The notes under the pieces are model-generated. The model did no database searches. It was not told where the DNA came from and saw nothing but the letters and a program-made list of their open reading frames with translations. Source: Mycobacterium lepromatosis (GTDB lineage: Bacteria > Actinomycetota > Actinomycetes > Mycobacteriales > Mycobacteriaceae). Taken from it: a stretch of DNA of 64,000 bases. Shown piece after piece: positions 1-10,078 of this stretch (positions are counted from its first letter, which is position 1; each line of letters starts with the position of its first letter). The stretch spans positions 1,612,001-1,676,000 of the forward strand of contig NZ_CP083405.1 in assembly GCF_000975265.2 (NCBI RefSeq), read 5' to 3'. Position numbers and translations under genes: made by a program.

Positions 1-331
1 GGCCTTCACGGGCGTTTTGGGCCTCAGCGTAGTGCTTTCGCGCATCGGCCTGCTATATTCATGACTCACGCGAGGTTTACCCGCTGGGGTTGAGCGCCGC
101 ATGCCGCATGGGAACGTGAATCACCACTGAGTCACATCAGTCACTACCGTAACTTTTACAGCAGAACTTGGCGGTGGCCCATAGCTTACCTAGTTCACCA
201 AGGATTTTTTGTCGTAACGTGACTGGACGGTGACTGATATACTCACTTTTGCTTGCAAAGCTGTAAATTTGGCTAACCATAATACTCACATGTGTGGTCG
301 CACCGTGTGGTGACCCAACACAGTGGCGCCG
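1..331. other. intergenic stretch, no supported gene
   Basis: No coding region can be supported. On the minus strand an ATG at 45 opens a reading frame of 15 codons that runs off the left edge. It could be the start of a gene lying outside the window (in M. tuberculosis the NlpC/P60 gene ripD lies two genes before bioA), but no ribosome binding site is evident and the stretch is too short to judge. Confidence 0.3.
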
Positions 332-700
332 TCAGAACCGATAACGTTCGCTGGAGTTGGTCATCAGGGAACCGGCCACAGCGCTGACTAGCAGGATGGC
401 GAACGACCGGATCGGCCAGAAGAACATATACCAGCCCTTCAGGAGGGGCACGAATGACCCGATGCCGCACCAATATCGCCCCACGCCACTGGCAGGATCC
501 ACATATCGATTCCGTATGGCACCGGTCCGCAAGTACCTGCCGGATAGGCCGTTGTGACGAAACCGATATAGCCGTGTTGCCCAATCTGTGGCCATGGCCA
601 GAATGAATAGCAGCGCCCATGGCGTGACTGTGCAAATCCTAGGTCCTAGACGGCTAACCGCAACCGGAGTGTCCGTGCTGGCTGATCGCTGGAGGCATCG
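332..700 (-). pseudogene. remnant or start-less small membrane protein (possible Rv1567c-like)
   Basis: The minus-strand frame ending at 332 encodes a peptide with two hydrophobic segments (one around WALLFILAM, one around FAILLVSAVAG) and a conserved-looking stretch containing GVGRYWCGIGSF and LLKGWYMFFWPIR. The frame stays open upstream to about 700 but has no ATG, GTG or TTG before an internal ATG at 595, which falls after the first hydrophobic segment. Position and strand fit the small membrane gene next to bioA in M. tuberculosis (Rv1567c). I cannot confirm identity. It may be a gene with a lost start codon or already a pseudogene. Confidence 0.35.
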
Positions 701-906
701 ACGTCATCGCAGTTGTGGCCCGCGTTGGCGCCTGACCGGTGGTCGATTTCGTCGGTAGGAAATGGGTCCTTGGAGCCGATACAGCGGATCAATGACATCC
801 AATGCCCCCCGGATTGTCGGGGGTTGTGTGACCCACAGCAGTACGGCTCGAGACGATCGAGTGTGACCCCCGGCTAATCCGCACTCTTGCTTTACCCTCG
901 ATCTCT
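701..906. promoter_or_regulatory. upstream region of the biotin operon
   Basis: This gap precedes bioA and must carry its promoter. I see no clear Shine-Dalgarno sequence before the ATG at 907; only pyrimidine-rich sequence with CTTTACCCTC lies just upstream, so a leaderless or short-leader transcript is possible. No TGAAC-N3-GTTCA box like the one before bioB is present here. Confidence 0.3.
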
Positions 907-2217
907 ATGTCTAGGGTGACTTCCGGGTTGACGCCCGAGCAGATCGGCGCGATCGACGCCGCCCATCTGTGGCATCCCTATAGCACCATTGGTGCGGCGA
1001 CTGGCGTTCTACCGCCCGTGGTCGCGGTCGCCGCCCACGGCGCATGGCTGACGCTGATCCGCGACGGCAAGCCGATCGAGGCGCTCGACGCGATGAGCTC
1101 CTGGTGGACCGCGATCCATGGTCACGGTCACTCAGTGTTGGACGCGGCACTGACTACCCAACTGGGCGCGATGAATCACGTCATGTTTGGCGGATTGACT
1201 CACGAACCTGCGGCCCGGTTGGCGCAGCTCCTGGTGGACATCACCCCGGCGGGTTTGGAGACGGTCTTCTTCAGCGACTCCGGGTCGGTTTCAGTGCAGG
1301 TCGCGGTGAAGATGGCGTTGCAGTACTGGCGCAGCCGTGGCCAACCGGCCAAGCGGCGGCTGATGACCTGGCGTGGTGGCTACCATGGGGACACCTTCAT
1401 ACCGATGAGCATCTGCGACCCCGATGGTGGCATGCACTCGCTGTGGACCGACATTTTGGCTCGGCAGGTGTTTGCCCCACAGGTGCCCCGCGACTACGAC
1501 CCTGCTTACAGTACGGCGTTTGAGACGCAGCTGGCGCAGCACACCGCCGAACTTGCGGCTGTGGTCGTCGAGCCGGTGGTGCAGGGCGCCGGCGGGATGC
1601 GCTTCCACGACCCACGGTATTTGTGTGATGTGCGCGATATATGCCGACGGCACGACGTATTGCTGATTTTCGACGAGATCGCGACCGGCTTCGGGCGTAC
1701 CGGTGAGCTTTTCGCCGCCGACCACTGCGGGGTGAGCCCGGACATCATGTGCGTCGGCAAAGCCCTCACTGGCGGATACCTGAGCCTGGCCGCCACCTTG
1801 TGCACAACCGATATCGCACACACCATAAGCGTCGGTGCGGTCGGCTCGTTGATGCATGGGCCTACGTTCATGGCCAATCCGTTGGCCTGTGCCGTGTCGG
1901 TGGCCAGTGTCGAGGTGCTGCTAGGCCAGGACTGGCGGTCCCGCGTTGCCGAAATATCGGCTGGCCTAACGGCTGGGCTCGAAGCTGCCCGGGGCTTACC
2001 CGGTGTGATCGATGTGCGTGTGTGCGGTGCTATCGGTGTTATAGAATGCGACCGGTCGGTCGACCTGGCCGTTGCCACCCCGGCGGCGCTGGATCGACGT
2101 GTCTGGCTGCGCCCGTTCCACAACCTGGTTTATGCAATGCCGCCATACATCTGCCCGCCTGTCGAGATCGCCCAGATCACCTCCGCGATGGTCGAGGTCG
2201 CGGGACTCGTAGGCTGA
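907..2217 (+). CDS. bioA: adenosylmethionine-8-amino-7-oxononanoate aminotransferase (DAPA synthase)
   Basis: BioA transfers the amino group of S-adenosylmethionine to 8-amino-7-oxononanoate (KAPA), giving 7,8-diaminononanoate in cytosolic biotin synthesis. The 436-residue protein is a full-length class III PLP aminotransferase. The catalytic lysine is K285 in [10 protein letters not shown], the substrate-pocket tryptophan pair is W66-W67 in SSWW, and the phosphate-binding stretch is SDSGSVSVQ. The aspartate in [13 protein letters not shown] should contact the PLP ring nitrogen. It is the first gene of a tightly packed operon, with bioF starting six bases after its stop. Length and motifs match M. 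tuberculosis BioA closely, and nothing suggests decay. Confidence 0.97.
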   Translation: MSRVTSGLTPEQIGAIDAAHLWHPYSTIGAATGVLPPVVAVAAHGAWLTLIRDGKPIEALDAMSSWWTAIHGHGHSVLDAALTTQLGAMNHVMFGGLTHEPAARLAQLLVDITPAGLETVFFSDSGSVSVQVAVKMALQYWRSRGQPAKRRLMTWRGGYHGDTFIPMSICDPDGGMHSLWTDILARQVFAPQVPRDYDPAYSTAFETQLAQHTAELAAVVVEPVVQGAGGMRFHDPRYLCDVRDICRRHDVLLIFDEIATGFGRTGELFAADHCGVSPDIMCVGKALTGGYLSLAATLCTTDIAHTISVGAVGSLMHGPTFMANPLACAVSVASVEVLLGQDWRSRVAEISAGLTAGLEAARGLPGVIDVRVCGAIGVIECDRSVDLAVATPAALDRRVWLRPFHNLVYAMPPYICPPVEIAQITSAMVEVAGLVG

Positions 2218-2223
2218 AGGCCC

Positions 2224-3381
2224 ATGAAGGCCCCGATCGAGACGTCACCGCTAGCCTGGCTGGAGGCAGTGGAACAACAGCTTTGCGGGGCCGGGCTGCG
2301 CCGTTCGCTGCGGCCGCGCCCAGCCGTTGCCACCGAGCTGGATCTGGCCTCCAACGACTATCTCGGTCTCTCTCGACACCCCGACGTCATCGACGGCGGC
2401 GTTGCAGCGTTGCGGGTTTGGGGTGCAGGTGCCACCGGATCCCGTCTAGTAACCGGCGATACCATACTGCACCACGAATTGGAATCCGAGTTGGCCGAAT
2501 TTGTCGGCGCCTGTGCCGGCCTGCTGTTTTCTTCCGGGTACGCTGCCAACCTCGGGGCTGTGGTCGGTTTGTCCGGCCCGGGTTCGCTGATCATCTCCGA
2601 TGCTTATTCGCACGCGTCCCTGGTGGATGCTTGTCGGCTTTCGCGGGCGCGAGTGGTGGTGACACCGCACCGCGATGTCGACGCCGTGGATACCGCGCTG
2701 AGGTTCTGCCACGAGGAGCGTGCGGTTGTCGTCACTGAGTCGGTGTTCAGCGCTGACGGTGTGCTGGCCGCTGTTTCGGAGTTGCATGATGTGTGCCGTC
2801 GGCACGGTGCGTTGCTCCTCGTAGACGAGGCGCACGGCCTCGGTGTGCGAGGTGGTGGGCGCGGGCTGGTATACGAAGTCGGGCTGGCGGGTGAACCCGA
2901 CGTGGTGATTACGACGACCATGTCTAAGGCGCTCGGCAGTCAGGGTGGTGCGGTTCTCGGGTCGGCGACGGTGCGTGCTCACCTGATCAATACCGCCCGT
3001 CCGTTTATCTTCGACACTGGTTTGGCGCCCGCGGCGGTAGGTGCTGCGCGGGCCGCGCTGCGAATCCTGAAGGCTGAGACGTGGCGTCCGGAGGCGGTGC
3101 TGCAGCACGCCCGAACCCTGGCCACGATCTGCGATTTGTCCGAGCTTCCGCAGTCGGCGGTTGTTTCGGTGGTGTTGGGCGATTCCGAGGTAGCGTTGGC
3201 CGCTGCGACCGCCTGCCTGGACGCCGGTGTACGGGTGGGCTGCTTCCGGCCTCCGACTGTGCCGGCTGGGACGTCACGGCTGCGGTTAACCGCGCACGCG
3301 TCTCTCGATAGCACTGATCTGGAGGTGGCGCGGCAAGTGTTGACGGACGTTCTTGGTAGCCGTTCTGTGGCGCGCCGTTGA
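2224..3381 (+). CDS. bioF: 8-amino-7-oxononanoate synthase (KAPA synthase)
   Basis: BioF condenses pimeloyl-ACP or pimeloyl-CoA with L-alanine to form KAPA, the step before BioA. The 385-residue protein is an alpha-oxoamine synthase of PLP fold type I. It has [13 protein letters not shown] near the N-terminus, GSRLVTG, and [10 protein letters not shown] before the Schiff-base lysine K235 in [16 protein letters not shown] 2224 follows the bioA stop by six bases, and the stop overlaps the TTG start of bioD. This arrangement implies co-transcription and translational coupling. It is intact, with the size usual for mycobacterial BioF1. Confidence 0.96.
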   Translation: MKAPIETSPLAWLEAVEQQLCGAGLRRSLRPRPAVATELDLASNDYLGLSRHPDVIDGGVAALRVWGAGATGSRLVTGDTILHHELESELAEFVGACAGLLFSSGYAANLGAVVGLSGPGSLIISDAYSHASLVDACRLSRARVVVTPHRDVDAVDTALRFCHEERAVVVTESVFSADGVLAAVSELHDVCRRHGALLLVDEAHGLGVRGGGRGLVYEVGLAGEPDVVITTTMSKALGSQGGAVLGSATVRAHLINTARPFIFDTGLAPAAVGAARAALRILKAETWRPEAVLQHARTLATICDLSELPQSAVVSVVLGDSEVALAAATACLDAGVRVGCFRPPTVPAGTSRLRLTAHASLDSTDLEVARQVLTDVLGSRSVARR

Positions 3382-4058
3382 CCGTCGTGGTCGTTACCGG
3401 CACTGACACGAGAGTCGGCAAGACGGTCGCTTGTGCAGCGCTGGCGTGTCACGCACGTCAGGCTGGTCTCGAAGTGGCGGTGTGCAAACCGGTTCAGACC
3501 GGAACTCAGATCGGAGACGATGACCTCGTCGAGGTGGCCCGACTATCTGGGGTGACCGAACTCGCCGGCTTGGCGAGATACCCGCAACCACTGGCGCCAG
3601 CCGCCGCCGCTGAATACGCCGGGATGGCATTACCCACCCGCGAGCAACTGCTGGAGCTCATCGCCGGCCTGGATCGCCCGGGACGTTTGACTTTGGTCGA
3701 AGGCGCCGGCGGTCTACTGGTCGAACTCGCTGATGCGAGCGTCACCTTGCGTGATCTCGCCGTCGAGCTAGGTGCACTAGCACTGGTTACGGTCGGTGTG
3801 GAATTGGGCACCCTCAACCACACCGCGTTGACTCTGGAGGCGTTGACCACACGAGGGGTTTCGTGTGCCGGCTTGGTGATCGGCAGCTGGACGGGGCGGC
3901 CTGGTGCGGTGCAGGCATCCAATCGGTATGCACTGGCCCGGCTGGCTCCAATGCGGGCTACGCTGCCCGCCGGGGCCGGATCGATGGACGCCGCGGACTT
4001 TGCGGCGATGAGCGCGGCGGCCTTCGATCGGGACTGGGTAACTACGTTGGTCTACTGA
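3378..4058 (+). CDS. bioD: ATP-dependent dethiobiotin synthetase
   Basis: BioD closes the ureido ring of 7,8-diaminononanoate with CO2 and ATP to give dethiobiotin. The 226-residue protein begins [15 protein letters not shown], a P-loop of the BioD family, and carries [11 protein letters not shown] in the middle. The likely start is TTG 3378, overlapping the bioF stop in the string TTGA. That start gives the length of M. tuberculosis BioD. It sits third in the operon and is followed, with a one-base overlap, by a frameshifted 2H phosphoesterase gene. No defect is seen in bioD itself. Confidence 0.95.
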   Translation: MTVVVVTGTDTRVGKTVACAALACHARQAGLEVAVCKPVQTGTQIGDDDLVEVARLSGVTELAGLARYPQPLAPAAAAEYAGMALPTREQLLELIAGLDRPGRLTLVEGAGGLLVELADASVTLRDLAVELGALALVTVGVELGTLNHTALTLEALTTRGVSCAGLVIGSWTGRPGAVQASNRYALARLAPMRATLPAGAGSMDAADFAAMSAAAFDRDWVTTLVY

Positions 4059-4580
4059 TGGTTCATTCGCTGGAGCTGGTCTTCGACCCCGACACCAAGT
4101 CGGTGACCTGTCGCATTTGGGACCAGCTGGCCAGCGCCGGAATACTCAGCCAGGAGCCAGCTAGCCGTTCGCACGTGACGTTGGCCGTTGCTGAACATAT
4201 AGGCGCCGAGGTCGACCAACTGCTAGGTCCGGTGAGCCAGCGGCTGCCGCTGGATCCCACGATCGGTGTGCCGGTGCTGTTCGGCCGAGTCAACGTAGTG
4301 TTCGCACGACTCGTGGTATCAACCAGCGATCTTTTAGCCCTGCACGCCGAGGTGCATCGATTGTGCTTTCCAGGGCTTTCTGGGCCGGCTGCCAGCGGTG
4401 GTTGCCCTGCTGCCCAACATCTTGCCCGATCAGTGGACTGTTGCACATGTCACGCTGGCCCGTTGGGTCTATGGTGCTCAACTGGGGTGGGCTTTGCGCA
4501 TAGCGGGCCGACAATCACAGATTGACGGCTGCTTTGCTGGCCTGCGGCGCTGGGACGGCAACAAGCGCATCGAGTACTAG
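4058..4580 (+). pseudogene. frameshifted 2H phosphoesterase (2'-5' RNA ligase-like, Rv1571 homolog)
   Basis: An ATG overlapping the bioD stop opens a frame whose product resembles Rv1571, including the motif SHVTLAV. After about 104 residues the reading moves to a second frame that continues with LLPNILPDQW and AHVTLARWV and ends at 4580. The two HxT motifs typical of the 2H phosphoesterase superfamily therefore lie in different frames. The span of 523 bases is one more than a multiple of three, so a single net +1 change near 4365-4390 explains it. If the base is real, the first frame continues to 4525 with an unrelated tail and only one active-site motif. The rest of the gene is well preserved, so inactivation looks recent; a sequencing error is the alternative. 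Confidence 0.8.
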
Positions 4581-4716
4581 ATTAGCTTACCGCGCGGCGC
4601 CGGGTGGTCACCAGCAAAGCATTGACTCGGTGGGCCCAACCCCGCGGCACGACGGCCAAGCTGTCGCTCTGGCTGACGGCAACGGGTTTGTTCAGTCCTA
4701 GACGGCTGCCCTAACG

Positions 4717-4729
4717 TGAACACCGTTCA
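4717..4729. promoter_or_regulatory. BioQ-like operator upstream of bioB
   Basis: A perfect 13-bp palindrome, TGAAC-ACC-GTTCA, lies about 87 bases before the bioB start. It has the form of the operator bound by BioQ, the TetR-family biotin repressor of corynebacteria and mycobacteria. No other such site was seen near bioA. Function is inferred from the motif alone. Confidence 0.6.
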
Positions 4730-4815
4730 TGTCAGGCCGCGAAGAGCCTGGTGAACCGCCTCGGTGTCCGCAAGCTCGGGACCCTAGTTAAGACTTGAAC
4801 GTGAAGGAGTACTGC

Positions 4816-5853
4816 GTGATTCAGGCGGCGACTCGGTCAACTAATGGTGATACCGAAAACCCTGACATCTTGGCTCAGGCTCGCCATCAGGTGCTAGAGC
4901 GCGGTGAGGGCTTGAGCCGGGACCAGGTGCTGCAGATGCTGCGGCTCCCCGACGACCGACTCGAGGAACTGCTGGCGTTAGCCCACGACGTGCGGATGCG
5001 CTGGTGTGGCCCAGAGGTCGAGGTCGAAGGTATCATCAGTCTGAAAACCGGTGGCTGTCCGGAGGATTGCCATTTCTGCTCGCAGTCTGGGGTGTTCAGG
5101 TCGCCGGTGCGCAGTACCTGGCTGGATATCCCCAGCCTGGTCGAGGCAGCCAAGCAGACTGCCAAGTCAGGTGCCACTGAATTCTGCATAGTGGCGGCGG
5201 TGCGGGGACCCGACGAGCGATTGATGTCCCAGGTAGCGGCTGGTATTGAGGCGATTCGGAACGAAGTCGAGATCAATATCGCATGCTCGCTGGGGATACT
5301 AACCGCCGAGCAGGTGAAGCAGCTCTCGGGCATCGGCGTGCACCGCTATAACCACAACCTCGAGACGGCCCGCTCGTTTTTCACCAACGTTGTCACCACG
5401 CACACCTGGGAAGAGCGCTGGCAAACGTTATCGCTGGTTCGGGACGCCGGCATGGAGGTATGCTGTGGTGGTATTCTCGGCATGGGGGAGACAGTCGAGC
5501 AGCGCGCAGAATTTGCTGTTGAAATAGCCGAACTCGGCCCCGATGAGGTTCCGTTGAACTTTCTCAACCCGCGGCCCGGTACCCCCTTTGGTGACCTTGA
5601 GGTGATGTCGGCCAGCGAAGCATTGAAGTCGGTGGCTGCGTTCCGATTGGCGTTGCCGCGCACAATCCTGCGCTTCGCTGGCGGCCGCGAAGTCACCCTG
5701 GGTGACCTGGGTGCCAAGCAGGGCATGTTGGGCGGCATCAACGCAGTGATCGTGGGGAATTACTTGACCACGTTGGGTCGGCCCGTTGAAGCTGACCTGG
5801 AGTTGCTCGACGATCTGCAAATGCCTATCAAGGCACTTAATGCCAGTCTATAG
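4816..5853 (+). CDS. bioB: biotin synthase (radical SAM)
   Basis: BioB inserts sulfur into dethiobiotin to make biotin, using one 4Fe-4S cluster for radical SAM chemistry and a second iron-sulfur cluster as sulfur donor. The radical SAM cysteines are C81, C85 and C88 in CPEDCHFC, preceded by [20 protein letters not shown] and [11 protein letters not shown] are also present. I place the start at GTG 4816 because AAGGAG lies six bases upstream and the product then aligns with the M. tuberculosis N-terminus (VIQAATR). An upstream in-frame TTG at 4795 has no such support. The protein is 345 residues and intact. In M. tuberculosis H37Rv the phiRv1 prophage lies between Rv1571 and bioB; only 235 bases separate them here. 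Confidence 0.96.
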   Translation: MIQAATRSTNGDTENPDILAQARHQVLERGEGLSRDQVLQMLRLPDDRLEELLALAHDVRMRWCGPEVEVEGIISLKTGGCPEDCHFCSQSGVFRSPVRSTWLDIPSLVEAAKQTAKSGATEFCIVAAVRGPDERLMSQVAAGIEAIRNEVEINIACSLGILTAEQVKQLSGIGVHRYNHNLETARSFFTNVVTTHTWEERWQTLSLVRDAGMEVCCGGILGMGETVEQRAEFAVEIAELGPDEVPLNFLNPRPGTPFGDLEVMSASEALKSVAAFRLALPRTILRFAGGREVTLGDLGAKQGMLGGINAVIVGNYLTTLGRPVEADLELLDDLQMPIKALNASL

Positions 5854-5866
5854 AAAACGAAGGATT

Positions 5867-6109
5867 GTGGTTCGAGATCTTCCTGCTCCGATCGGTGCGA
5901 GCATCTACAACATCTATACCGGTGTCAAACGACGGGATGAACTCGCGGGCGCTCCGATGCCCGCAGTGGCCCAGTTGGGCCTGGAGCCTCCTCGGTTTTG
6001 CGCGGAATGCGGACGGCGCATGGTTGTGCAGGTTCGTCCCGACGGCTGGCGGGCCAAATGTTCGCGGCACGGAGAGGTGGACTCGGTCGACATGGAGGCA
6101 GAGCGGTGA
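5867..6109 (+). CDS. small zinc-ribbon protein (Rv1590 homolog)
   Basis: This conserved mycobacterial protein of about 80 residues has no known function. The C-terminal half has a zinc-ribbon arrangement, CAEC followed 18 residues later by C-S-R-H, with [11 protein letters not shown] and [11 protein letters not shown] between and around. GTG 5867 gives the length of the M. tuberculosis protein; an ATG at 5840 overlapping bioB is an alternative. It starts 13 bases after bioB and its stop overlaps the next start (GTGA), so it is probably in the bioB transcript. Its constant position after bioB hints at a role linked to biotin or iron-sulfur chemistry, but that is only guilt by association. Confidence 0.85.
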   Translation: MVRDLPAPIGASIYNIYTGVKRRDELAGAPMPAVAQLGLEPPRFCAECGRRMVVQVRPDGWRAKCSRHGEVDSVDMEAER

Positions 6110-6765
6110 CCGAACATTGCACGTCGGACATTTCCGATGTCTCCTGCCCGCCGCGGGGGCGTATGATCGTTGGGGTGGTGCTGGGCCTTGCGGTGACTGG
6201 CGCGTTGATCGGCGGGCTGTGGGCTTGGATTGCTCCACCGATCCATGCGGTAGTGGGGCTCACGCGGACAGGCGAACGAGGGCACGACTACCTGGGCAAC
6301 GAGTCCGAGCACTTCTTTGTCGCGCCATGCCTGATGTTAGGTTTATTGACTGTGGTGGCGGCGATGGCGTCAGTGCTGGCGTGGCAGTGGCGCGAGTACC
6401 GTGGGCCGGGGATGGTTATCGGGCTCTCGATTGGCTTGATGACCTGCGCTGCAACTGCGGCAGCGGTGGGGGCGCTATTGGTTTGGATGCGCTATGGCGC
6501 CTTGAATTTCGACGCAGTACCGTTGTTAGATGACCAAACAGTGGAGCATGTCATTCAGGCACCGCCGGTGTTCTTCGCGCACGGACTGCTGCAAGTAGCG
6601 GCTACCGTGCTATGGCCGGCGGGAATCGCCGCACTGGTGTATGCGGTGCTTGCGGCCGCGAACGGACGCGACGATCTGGGCGGCCGACTAGTAGTCGATA
6701 AACTGCGAAGGCGCTATCCATGGAGCCCGAAGCTTCCGTGCCGTAATGGTTGTCCGGGCTGTTGA
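6106..6765 (+). CDS. DUF2567 membrane protein (Rv1591 homolog)
   Basis: A 219-residue integral membrane protein with four hydrophobic segments: [20 protein letters not shown], the stretch after FFVAPC, one around [10 protein letters not shown] and one around [18 protein letters not shown]. It resembles Rv1591, a DUF2567 protein of unknown function. GTG 6106 overlaps the preceding TGA, indicating coupling with the zinc-ribbon gene and bioB. A longer in-frame extension upstream overlaps that gene completely and is not credible. No defect is visible. Confidence 0.85.
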   Translation: MTEHCTSDISDVSCPPRGRMIVGVVLGLAVTGALIGGLWAWIAPPIHAVVGLTRTGERGHDYLGNESEHFFVAPCLMLGLLTVVAAMASVLAWQWREYRGPGMVIGLSIGLMTCAATAAAVGALLVWMRYGALNFDAVPLLDDQTVEHVIQAPPVFFAHGLLQVAATVLWPAGIAALVYAVLAAANGRDDLGGRLVVDKLRRRYPWSPKLPCRNGCPGC

Positions 6766-6767
6766 TG

Positions 6768-8083
6768 GACGCACTTTCCCGCCGATGATGACCTTGGTGC
6801 GATTATCGTAAGTCGTGCTAGGTTGATGTACGATTGAGAGAGTGGGCATCTTTAGCCAACTAGTCCTGATGAGCGGATCGACTGGCGAACCGGTCCGCGA
6901 GCCAGCTCAAGGTTTTGAGGGGGCAGACAGCGACAGCGGGTTCAGCGCCATGTGTTCGCTGAACGGGTCCCGGTTATAGGTGACCCGGGCACTGCCGGCC
7001 TAATATCTACCTAATATCTAATTAGGCGTCGGCTAGCACGTCGATTAGGTTTAGTCGTGGATGGCTTGCAAGATCAAGACGGGTGGGTTGGCGCCTCGGA
7101 GCCTAGCCTGATGTTGTCGAAGACCAGAGCAACCGTCGGTCTGGACAGAGTTTCCGCGAGCGGTTTGTCGATATAGTCGCTGATGTTTTTCCCGCCATCT
7201 TGATCTTGGTGACCGCGCCCACCGTATTCATCTTTTTCAGCTATGATAGCAGAGCGTGTCCTTCGTCGTTAGCGTGCTCTTTGATGACCTTGTTCAGGGT
7301 GGGGTAGGTGGTGTGGAGGGCGACCACCAACAGTGCTGGCAAACTTGCAAGGAAGCCGCCGTTGAGTTGGCGGAAGGTATGACCACGGGTCGTGGACCGG
7401 TTGATCCCGGCACCGCTCCGACGATGTCCAGCTTGGGTGCATACTCGGCACATACTTCAGCAGCCCGCGTGGGGTTGGTCAGTTCGTCGCTGGAATATCC
7501 CCTACAGCTTGATGGGCGCTACTGGGGACAAATCTGATGAAGCTCAGAAACCCAGGGCAGCCCGGATGCCGTCCAGCACGTAATAGGCCAGGCCTCATAG
7601 AGCGCACCCCCATAATCCGGGGGGCCCTCGTGGTCGGGTACCGAGATGGCTCATCCCTCGGCGAGGGCAGCGATGATAATCAAAGCTTGAACTGGGTCAG
7701 TGACCCAAAAGCCTTGGCCTTGTCTTTGCAGCGCATAGGACGACAAACGGTGGGGTAATAGTATTCGATCGCGCACTGATACGACGACAGCGGGCCGGTC
7801 TGGCCAGGGAGGATCACCATGGTCACCATCGCCTCTGGCTTGACGTTCATGTCCATCGTCCGGCAGAGCAGCTGGCTCGTGGTGAAGGGTTGCGGGATCA
7901 AGTCTAGGAACGCCATCTCGACGTTGCGGGAGCGCAGCACGGCCCTGGGGAGTATAGCTAGGCGGGTGGCCTGGTAAAGTAAGTTTTTAGACAGCAGCGG
8001 TGGATGTACATTTGTGTTGCAACTTCTCGTGCAGCGGTCGTCCGGTCAGTTCCGCTCGTCGCCGCCAGATTGGCGCGCTCCAT
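6768..8083 (-). pseudogene. lipase/hydrolase pseudogene (Rv1592c homolog)
   Basis: Fragments in several minus-strand frames line up in order with Rv1592c, a secretory-lipase-family hydrolase. They are an N-terminus with MERANLAATSG near 8083, then LRSRNVEMAFLDLIPQP, ILPGQTGPLSSYQCAI, and near 7300 [20 protein letters not shown] plus [10 protein letters not shown]. Degraded C-terminal pieces (NRDPFSEH, RTKVIIGGKV) reach about 6768. Stops and frameshifts interrupt the whole length, and the central region with the expected nucleophile serine cannot be found. It lies directly downstream of the nrtR-like gene on the same strand, as in M. tuberculosis. Confidence 0.85.
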
Positions 8084-8253
8084 TAAGAGGCTCTCTTCGC
8101 GGTCAGTCGTTATTCGTGTGCATGAACGGCCGGCTACCACGCCATCGGGTTGTGTGGTTAGCGTGTTCATGCCGATATCCACTGCCCTAACAACCCTAAC
8201 AACGCCGTGTTGTTTCCGTCAGTACAGGTGGTGCCCCAGTTATAATCGCGTAG

Positions 8254-8973
8254 TTAATTCCCGGGTGGCCGCAGCGCGGCAAATTCGTCAGTAACCCTCA
8301 ACTGCGAGTCAGTGAATTGGTACAGCGCGGCCGGGCGTCCCCCGCTACGGCCTGACTGCGCGACGGTTCCGGTCTGGATGATGACTCTGCGACGGGCCAG
8401 TACCCGTTGCAAATTTGTCGCGTCGACCTGATAGCCTAGCGTTGCACTGTAGATGTCACGCAGTGTTGATAACGCGAATTCCTTTGGAGCCAGAGCGAAT
8501 CCGATGTTTGTGTAGGACATTTTGGCGACCAGTCTGGCGCGTGCATGCGTCACCATCGGACCGTGATCGAAGGCCATCGATGGCAGCGTGCTCAACGGGT
8601 GCCAGCGGGTGTCTGGCGGCAACTCGGGGGTGGCGGGGGAGGGCACTAATCCCAGAAAGGTGGATGCGATCATCCGAGTGCCCGGTAGTCGGTCAGGTTC
8701 GGAGAACACGGCGAGTTGCTCCAGATGTGCGAGCTCCCGAAGATCGACTTTTTCGGCCAATTGGCGTCTAACCGAGTTGGTCATGTCCTCGTCATTGCGT
8801 AGCCGTCCGCCCGGCAGCGACCATGCGCCCCGTTGCGGATCCCGGGAACGTTCCCATAACAGTACGCTAAGCTGTGGTTTTGCCTTTTGCGGGACTTCCT
8901 GCACCTGCGCGGTAATTCGGCGAATCTGGAACACGACTGCGAGCACTTCGTGCGCGGTGCTAGCATAGGCCAT
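8254..8973 (-). CDS. NrtR-type transcriptional regulator (degenerate Nudix plus winged helix)
   Basis: A 239-residue protein with an N-terminal Nudix fold (about 8-135) and a C-terminal winged-helix-like region (about 150-239), the architecture of NrtR repressors of NAD synthesis. The Nudix box keeps G56 and E62, but the catalytic REUXEE part reads R70-Q-L-A-E-K75, followed by V-D where X-G is expected. That makes hydrolase activity unlikely and fits an ADP-ribose sensor. I start it at the ATG at 8973, matching the N-terminus of Rv1593c ([10 protein letters not shown]). Longer in-frame starts would overlap nadA. The gene is divergent from nadABC, and the inverted repeat at 8974-8996 touches its start codon, so autoregulation is likely. 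Confidence 0.85.
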   Translation of the reverse strand: MAYASTAHEVLAVVFQIRRITAQVQEVPQKAKPQLSVLLWERSRDPQRGAWSLPGGRLRNDEDMTNSVRRQLAEKVDLRELAHLEQLAVFSEPDRLPGTRMIASTFLGLVPSPATPELPPDTRWHPLSTLPSMAFDHGPMVTHARARLVAKMSYTNIGFALAPKEFALSTLRDIYSATLGYQVDATNLQRVLARRRVIIQTGTVAQSGRSGGRPAALYQFTDSQLRVTDEFAALRPPGN

Positions 8974-8996
8974 GTTTTCGATTATAAGTCGAAAAC
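8974..8996. promoter_or_regulatory. probable NrtR operator between nrtR-like gene and nadA
   Basis: A perfect inverted repeat has 8-bp arms, GTTTTCGA and TCGAAAAC, separated by TTATAAG. It begins at the base next to the ATG of the divergent regulator and ends 23 bases before nadA. NrtR repressors are known to bind palindromes of about this size in front of NAD genes. Position, symmetry and neighbouring regulator all agree; binding itself is inferred. Confidence 0.75.
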
Positions 8997-9019
8997 CTCC
9001 TGTGCCGAAAGGAACTGCT

Positions 9020-10078
9020 GTGACGGTGCTGAATGGCATGGAGCCGCTCGCCGGCGACATGACTGTCGTGATTGCTGGCGTCGCCGATCCACCCGCTGGC
9101 TACGCCGACATGGACGGTGACGAGCAATGGGCTGCTGAAGTTCGTCGGCTGACGCGATTACGTGGCGCCACCGTGCTTGCGCACAACTATCAGTTGCCCG
9201 TCATCCAGAACGTCGCTGATCACGTGGGGGACTCGCTGGCGCTGTCGCGGATCGCTGCCGAGGTGCCCGAGGAGACCATCGTGTTCTGCGGCGTGCACTT
9301 TATGGCCGAAACCGCTAAGCTCCTAAGCCCAAACAAGACCGTGCTCATCCCGGACCAGCGGGCAGGCTGTTCACTGGCCGATTCGATCACCCCTGACGAG
9401 CTCCGTGCCTGGAAGGATGAGCATCCCGGCGCCGCCGTAGTGTCTTATGTCAACACCACGGCGGCAGTAAAGGCGCTCACCGATATCTGCTGCACCTCGT
9501 CAAATGCCGTGGACGTGGTCGCGTCCATCGACCCCAGTCGCGAGGTGCTGTTCTGCCCAGACCAATTTCTGGGCGCCCACGTTCGTCGCGTGACCGGCCG
9601 CAAGAACGTGTATGTGTGGATGGGGGAATGCCATGTGCACGCCGGGATCAACGGCGACGAGCTCACTGATCAGGCTCGCGCAAATCCCGACGCCGAGCTG
9701 TTTGTACACCCGGAATGTGGTTGTGCTACCTCGGCGTTGTACCTCGCTGGTGAAGGCGCGTTCCCGCCAGACCGAGTGAAGATCTTGTCCACTGGCGGTA
9801 TGCTAGCTGCTGCTAGCCAGACGCAGTACCGCAAAATTTTGGTCGCCACTGAGGTCGGCATGTTGTATCAGCTGCGCCGGGCAGCACCGGAAATCGACTT
9901 CCGCGCGGTCAACGACCGCGCGTCGTGCAAGTACATGAAGATGATCACTCCCGGTGCACTGTTGCGCTGTCTGGTCGAAGGTATCGACGAGGTTCACGTC
10001 GACTCGGAAATTGCAGCGGCAGGCCGGCGCAGTGTGCAGCGGATGATCGAAATCGGGCTGCCTGGCGGTGGCGAATGA
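9020..10078 (+). CDS. nadA: quinolinate synthase A
   Basis: NadA condenses iminoaspartate from NadB with dihydroxyacetone phosphate to quinolinate, using a 4Fe-4S cluster. The 352-residue protein has VLAHNYQLP, the [15 protein letters not shown] block, an HPECGC cysteine region and SCKYMKMIT near the C-terminus, with cysteines placed as in type 2 quinolinate synthases. The start is GTG 9020, preceded by AAAGGA at six bases, and aligns with the M. tuberculosis N-terminus. A longer in-frame ATG (8972) would cross the operator and is unlikely. First gene of nadA-nadB-nadC. Confidence 0.96.
   Translation: MTVLNGMEPLAGDMTVVIAGVADPPAGYADMDGDEQWAAEVRRLTRLRGATVLAHNYQLPVIQNVADHVGDSLALSRIAAEVPEETIVFCGVHFMAETAKLLSPNKTVLIPDQRAGCSLADSITPDELRAWKDEHPGAAVVSYVNTTAAVKALTDICCTSSNAVDVVASIDPSREVLFCPDQFLGAHVRRVTGRKNVYVWMGECHVHAGINGDELTDQARANPDAELFVHPECGCATSALYLAGEGAFPPDRVKILSTGGMLAAASQTQYRKILVATEVGMLYQLRRAAPEIDFRAVNDRASCKYMKMITPGALLRCLVEGIDEVHVDSEIAAAGRRSVQRMIEIGLPGGGE

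Noticed and set aside
1749-2738. 329-codon plus-strand frame across bioA and bioF
   Set aside because: Arg/Cys-rich shadow of two certain genes in another frame.
8972-9019. Longer nadA starting at 8972
   Set aside because: It would place the regulator operator inside the gene. GTG 9020 has a ribosome binding site and matches the known N-terminus.
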